Source: UBA11612 sp963976395 (GTDB taxonomy: Bacteria > Pseudomonadota > Alphaproteobacteria > Rhodospirillales > Rhodospirillaceae). From it: a DNA stretch of 17,550 nt. The stretch lies in assembly GCA_963976395.1 (NCBI GenBank), contig CAXBLG010000076.1:1-17550 (forward strand). Reading direction: 5' to 3'. The notes under the pieces were generated by a model. It saw nothing but the letters and a program-made list of their open reading frames with translations. It searched no databases and had not been told where the DNA came from. Of this stretch, positions 14,624 through 17,550 are shown one piece after another (positions within the stretch are counted from its first letter, which is position 1; the number at the start of each line of letters is the position of its first letter). Both the position numbers and the translations under genes were made by a program.

Positions 14624-15079
14624 TTATGAGTCATTATTTTTGCGGGAGTCGCGCCAAGCGTCGAACGATAAAAGTACGTCGTGTTCCCGCAAGGCAAAAA
14701 GAGCCCAGCAAGCTGCTAGTACGGGGACGCCGGTGCTGAACAATTGATTGCTGCCTTCGGCAAAGGGCATAAGTATCGACTTCCACGTCGATAGCGTTGT
14801 CACGGTATGCATAAGCGCAACGGCGCCGTAGCTTATGGGCTTCATAAATCCGAGTAAGAAGGCCGTCACGACAATCAATTGTATGCTGCCGATGACCGGT
14901 GAAAGACTGATGTCGATCGGCACCTTGTAAAAGAAGGCAAATATTCTTGCTGTGTGATCCGGGTTGAGAAATTTGTCCAACACCCATTGCATAAGAAACC
15001 AAGCTATTGTTAGACGAAGAGCGAGCAACGAAAGTTGCAGTTTGCGCTCAGCATTTTTGGTATGTCCAAGCTCGGTCAT
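14624..15079 (-). CDS. DoxX-like integral membrane protein
   Basis: A 151-residue protein with four predicted membrane segments (about 18-36, 58-78, 82-94 and 113-129). RLTIAWFLMQWVLDKFLNP near the N-terminus resembles the LR...FL..G..K block of the DoxX family. DoxX relatives are small four-helix membrane proteins linked to quinol or thiol redox partners, but their exact activity often remains unknown. The ATG at 15079 has GGGGAGGG eight bases upstream. It lies between the hybrid kinase gene and the small membrane-protein gene, all leftward, with gaps of 108 and 150 bases. It may be part of one transcript with the protease genes. Confidence 0.65.
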   Translation of the reverse strand: MTELGHTKNAERKLQLSLLALRLTIAWFLMQWVLDKFLNPDHTARIFAFFYKVPIDISLSPVIGSIQLIVVTAFLLGFMKPISYGAVALMHTVTTLSTWKSILMPFAEGSNQLFSTGVPVLAACWALFALREHDVLLSFDAWRDSRKNNDS

Positions 15080-15187
15080 TCGATCAGCCCTCCCCAGATT
15101 CCGCTAAATTGATCTTCCGTTTCAAACTATTTGAAGTGGAGGCAAAATAACGGGTGCTTTATCAATATTCTGATCTCAAAAAATACG

Positions 15188-16906
15188 CTAGCGCTCGGTG
15201 GATGCCGATGTCCACTTGCGCAATGCTTTGTCCAAAACGTCCCAGTTAACAGGTTTACTCACGAGCGCCGTTAATCCCGATTTTAGGTATTGTTCTTCGT
15301 GTTCTTTTATAACGTCAGCCGTCAGGGCAATAATTGGGATGCTACTTCGAGAGTCCTGCATCTTCCTAATTTCTTGAGTGGCACCTACGCCGTCCATTTC
15401 GGGCATTTGCATATCCATCAACACAATATCAAACGAGCCGTTTTCAACAGCTTGAACCGCCAATATCCCGTTCTCTACCATATGCACTTTATGTCCTTTT
15501 CGTGTGAGCATTGCTTCCAGTAGAAACCGGGTCGCCTCATTATCTTCAGCGACGAGGATGTTTAATGCTGGAGAAGGTTTCACGCTCGCAACTCTTTCAG
15601 AAATCCCTTCTAAAATCTTCGCGGCACGATCCTCTGCGATGGGAACGCTAAAAGAAAAGGTCGCCCCCTCCCCTTTTTTGGACGAAACCGAAATATTACC
15701 GCCCATTAATTCCACGAGCGAGTAGCAGATCGAGAGACCCAGACCGGTTCCTCCAAACTTTCGGGCCGTTCCGCTCTCGGCTTGTTCAAATGGCTTAAAC
15801 AGTCTGGCTTGTTCTTCTGATGAAATTCCAATGCCTGTGTCCGCGATTTGGAAATACAATTCAGAGTTTCCGTCATTGGTTTCCCGCATCTGACCATGGA
15901 TGGCCACGCATCCACGTTCCGTAAATTTGATCGCATTGCCTATAAGATTGTACAAAATTCGTTTTATCTGAGTTGAATCTCCCAATACATTTTTATTTAA
16001 ATCTGGCGATAACTTAAAAACGAGTTCAACGCCTTTCTCGTCCGCGAGAGGGCGCATTAATTGTTGCAGATCCGAAGCCAACTCATATGGATTGAAGGGA
16101 GCCTTCTCAATTAAAAGCTTATCCGCTTCAATTTTGGAAAAATCTAAAATATCGTTTAGCAAATCTAATAGATGCCTACCGGCTTTTGAGATGCGCTTCA
16201 CCATGTCCTGTTCTTCAGCAGGAAGTTTCCCACCGAGCAGCAAGTCAGATAATCCAATTACAGCGGTCATCGGTGTGCGCAGTTCATGACTCATCATTGC
16301 TAAAAACTTAGATTTGGCCTGGTTTGCGGACTCAGCTTGCTTTCTACGTTCTTCCAGAGACGTATTGTATTTTGATAATGCAACCAGCGGTCCAATAGCA
16401 GCAACGGCAATTGTTGCAGAGTTGCTTACCCACTGACTTAAGATCATGTTGGAACTGAACATTGATGGAGTCGGTACAATTCCGGCGGCTGCAGCCGCAT
16501 ATACAGCAAGCGTGGATGCTATAGAGACAACCACGAACCCTATACCAACGTTTACGCCGTAAAAAACGGATGCCATGATACTTGCGGACACAAAATAGGT
16601 CAGGGCGTATGGCGATCCGTAGGCAAGATGGCCAGCGACTCCCGCTGTGAAATACAGCAAAATGATTCCTGTCGCCCGCAAGCCGACTGATAGCCGTTTC
16701 CTCAAGAACACAAACAGAGTTATTACCACCGCAAAAACCACACTAGCGTTCATGACTGGTAGCCAACCCTGCGAAAAGTATCGAAAAAGACTTGAGAATA
16801 CGGCAGCCATCGCAAAGGGATAAATCCAGATCAAAGTCAAATCGGCCACATTCGAACGTATCGACTTTGTGGACACCTCATGATCGACCGGGAATGCTGT
16901 TTTCAT
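15188..16906 (-). CDS. Membrane hybrid sensor histidine kinase
   Basis: From ATG 16906 (TTG 16909 adds one residue) the product has 572 residues; the numbering here counts from TTG. Five or six membrane helices (about 22-180) form the sensor, with no large periplasmic loop, so the signal is likely membrane-borne or intracellular. HisKA follows with FLAMMSHELRTPMT and the phosphorylated His208. The ATPase domain has NLIGNAIKF (321-329), DTGIGI (357-362) and GGTGLGLS (386-393). A C-terminal receiver has AEDNE (455-459), phosphoacceptor Asp499 in VLMDMQMPEMDG, Thr530 and Lys552. There is no HPt domain, so a separate phosphotransfer protein is needed. No partner regulator is adjacent; the Glu-type receiver protein at 10813-11511 is the nearest candidate but may not accept phosphate. 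Confidence 0.95.
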   Translation of the reverse strand: MKTAFPVDHEVSTKSIRSNVADLTLIWIYPFAMAAVFSSLFRYFSQGWLPVMNASVVFAVVITLFVFLRKRLSVGLRATGIILLYFTAGVAGHLAYGSPYALTYFVSASIMASVFYGVNVGIGFVVVSIASTLAVYAAAAAGIVPTPSMFSSNMILSQWVSNSATIAVAAIGPLVALSKYNTSLEERRKQAESANQAKSKFLAMMSHELRTPMTAVIGLSDLLLGGKLPAEEQDMVKRISKAGRHLLDLLNDILDFSKIEADKLLIEKAPFNPYELASDLQQLMRPLADEKGVELVFKLSPDLNKNVLGDSTQIKRILYNLIGNAIKFTERGCVAIHGQMRETNDGNSELYFQIADTGIGISSEEQARLFKPFEQAESGTARKFGGTGLGLSICYSLVELMGGNISVSSKKGEGATFSFSVPIAEDRAAKILEGISERVASVKPSPALNILVAEDNEATRFLLEAMLTRKGHKVHMVENGILAVQAVENGSFDIVLMDMQMPEMDGVGATQEIRKMQDSRSSIPIIALTADVIKEHEEQYLKSGLTALVSKPVNWDVLDKALRKWTSASTER

Positions 16907-16959
16907 CAAAAGTGTATTCCGCGCCAGCTTGAGTTGCGATTTTTCGAGTACTAGGGCGA

Positions 16960-16975
16960 GTGTAACTTGTTACAC
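16960..16975. promoter_or_regulatory. Palindrome upstream of the hybrid kinase gene
   Basis: GTGTAAC-TT-GTTACAC is a perfect inverted repeat with 7-bp arms, 54 bases before the kinase ATG. It is placed and sized like a dimeric repressor or activator site. No convincing -35/-10 pair is seen around it, and the binding protein is unknown. Confidence 0.4.
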
Positions 16976-17060
16976 GTATCCGTTCAGCAAGTATCAAAGT
17001 CGTGCAAATCAGTAACTAACAGCGCTACTCTGTATTTTATGTTGCAGCGCAGCTTGATCT

Positions 17061-17550
17061 CTAATTACGGAGCCCAGCCACCTTCTCCCATACATCAGCG
17101 CTTGGTGCGCATAAGAGGCCAGCTTGATCGCGGATGCAGGGATTGTAAGGCTGACCTGACAATAGCCCGTTATAACCGCCTGCCTCAGCATGAATCAAAA
17201 CGCCCGCAGCGTGATCCCAAGGCTTGATCCGTCGGTAACACAACACTTGCATGCGTCCGTCGGCCATTGCCCAGTAATCGTGAGCGGCGCTGCCGAGACG
17301 CGTGATGCGCGCGAATTTGCCTTTGTGAAGATTGAAATCAGGATGATGCAACTCGGCGATTAACTCGGACAGTGGGAGTCCGTCTTGTGTTTGGATCATC
17401 TGACGTTGGGTACCCTTTTCGGTTTGAAGCCAGGTCCCCGCACCGAGCTCTGCCCAGAGGGAATGGCCGGACACCGGATCGTGAATCCAGCCCATAACGG
17501 TTTCACCACCGCGGACCAGAGCAACCATGACGGCAAAGCGTGGCCGTCCG
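17061..17550 (-). CDS. Inositol monophosphatase-family protein, C-terminal part (cut by window edge)
   Basis: The frame runs open from the right edge to the stop at 17061, giving 162 codons. It begins inside the family's RFAVMVALVRGG strand, then MGWIHDPVSG, as in FAVxVALxxGGxxxxGVIYDP of IMPase-type enzymes. The family's second metal and substrate signature is present as KPWDHAAGVLIHAEAGGY; the Asp of WDHAAG is the metal ligand. The first metal motif (DPIDGT type) must lie outside the window. Family members remove phosphate from inositol phosphates, 3'-phosphoadenosine 5'-phosphate or sugar phosphates with Mg2+. Which one cannot be decided here. An internal ATG at 17528 is not the start. The gene reads toward the hybrid kinase gene, with 154 bases between them. 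Confidence 0.9.
   Translation of the reverse strand, partial: GRPRFAVMVALVRGGETVMGWIHDPVSGHSLWAELGAGTWLQTEKGTQRQMIQTQDGLPLSELIAELHHPDFNLHKGKFARITRLGSAAHDYWAMADGRMQVLCYRRIKPWDHAAGVLIHAEAGGYNGLLSGQPYNPCIRDQAGLLCAPSADVWEKVAGLRN

Overview
The window looks like a piece of a mid-GC alphaproteobacterial chromosome. The evidence is strong GGAGG-type ribosome binding sites, a two-domain MazG, a CurA-like reductase with a Tat signal, a class I Hsp20 and a single-chain retropepsin-like protease. The order (for example Rhodospirillales) is a guess from protein style. There are no rRNA, tRNA or CRISPR sequences.

Left edge (1-1118): a small mobile-element-like module read leftwards. It has an excisionase/MerR-type DNA-binding protein (618-905), a 72-residue unknown protein (231-449) and the N-terminus of what looks like a rolling-circle-type replication protein, cut by the window edge (1-229). 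The promoter of the last two genes (TTGACA, 16-base spacer, TAAGAT) carries a TCTTACA/TGTAAGA palindrome. Its leader contains two long, mutually exclusive hairpins that could also form a pseudoknot. This is the most interesting non-coding structure here.

Housekeeping and envelope block (1119-8298): MazG nucleotide pyrophosphohydrolase, an unknown lipoprotein, two small unknown proteins (one exported), a membrane-anchored DUF3089 alpha/beta hydrolase, the small heat shock protein Hsp20 with a strong downstream stem-loop, an exported CapA-family protein and a second membrane-anchored alpha/beta hydrolase.

Decayed, repeat-rich stretch (7179-10795): gene remnants (a possible C-terminal fragment at 7179-7271, a HAD hydrolase pseudogene, a GNAT-like N-terminus) lie around an intact Tat-signalled zinc-independent medium-chain oxidoreductase. 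A 26-bp direct repeat occurs three times, once in each gap between these genes. One gap also holds three perfect 19-bp tandem copies. This looks like a region of gene turnover.

Signalling and membrane block (10813-17550): a response-regulator-like protein whose phosphoacceptor Asp is Glu; a SulP transporter with no STAS domain; a leftward cluster of a DoxX-like protein, a small membrane protein and an exported two-lobe aspartic protease homologue; a membrane hybrid histidine kinase; and the C-terminal part of an inositol monophosphatase-family enzyme running off the right edge. The kinase and the Asp-to-Glu receiver protein could belong to one pathway, but nothing in the sequence proves that.
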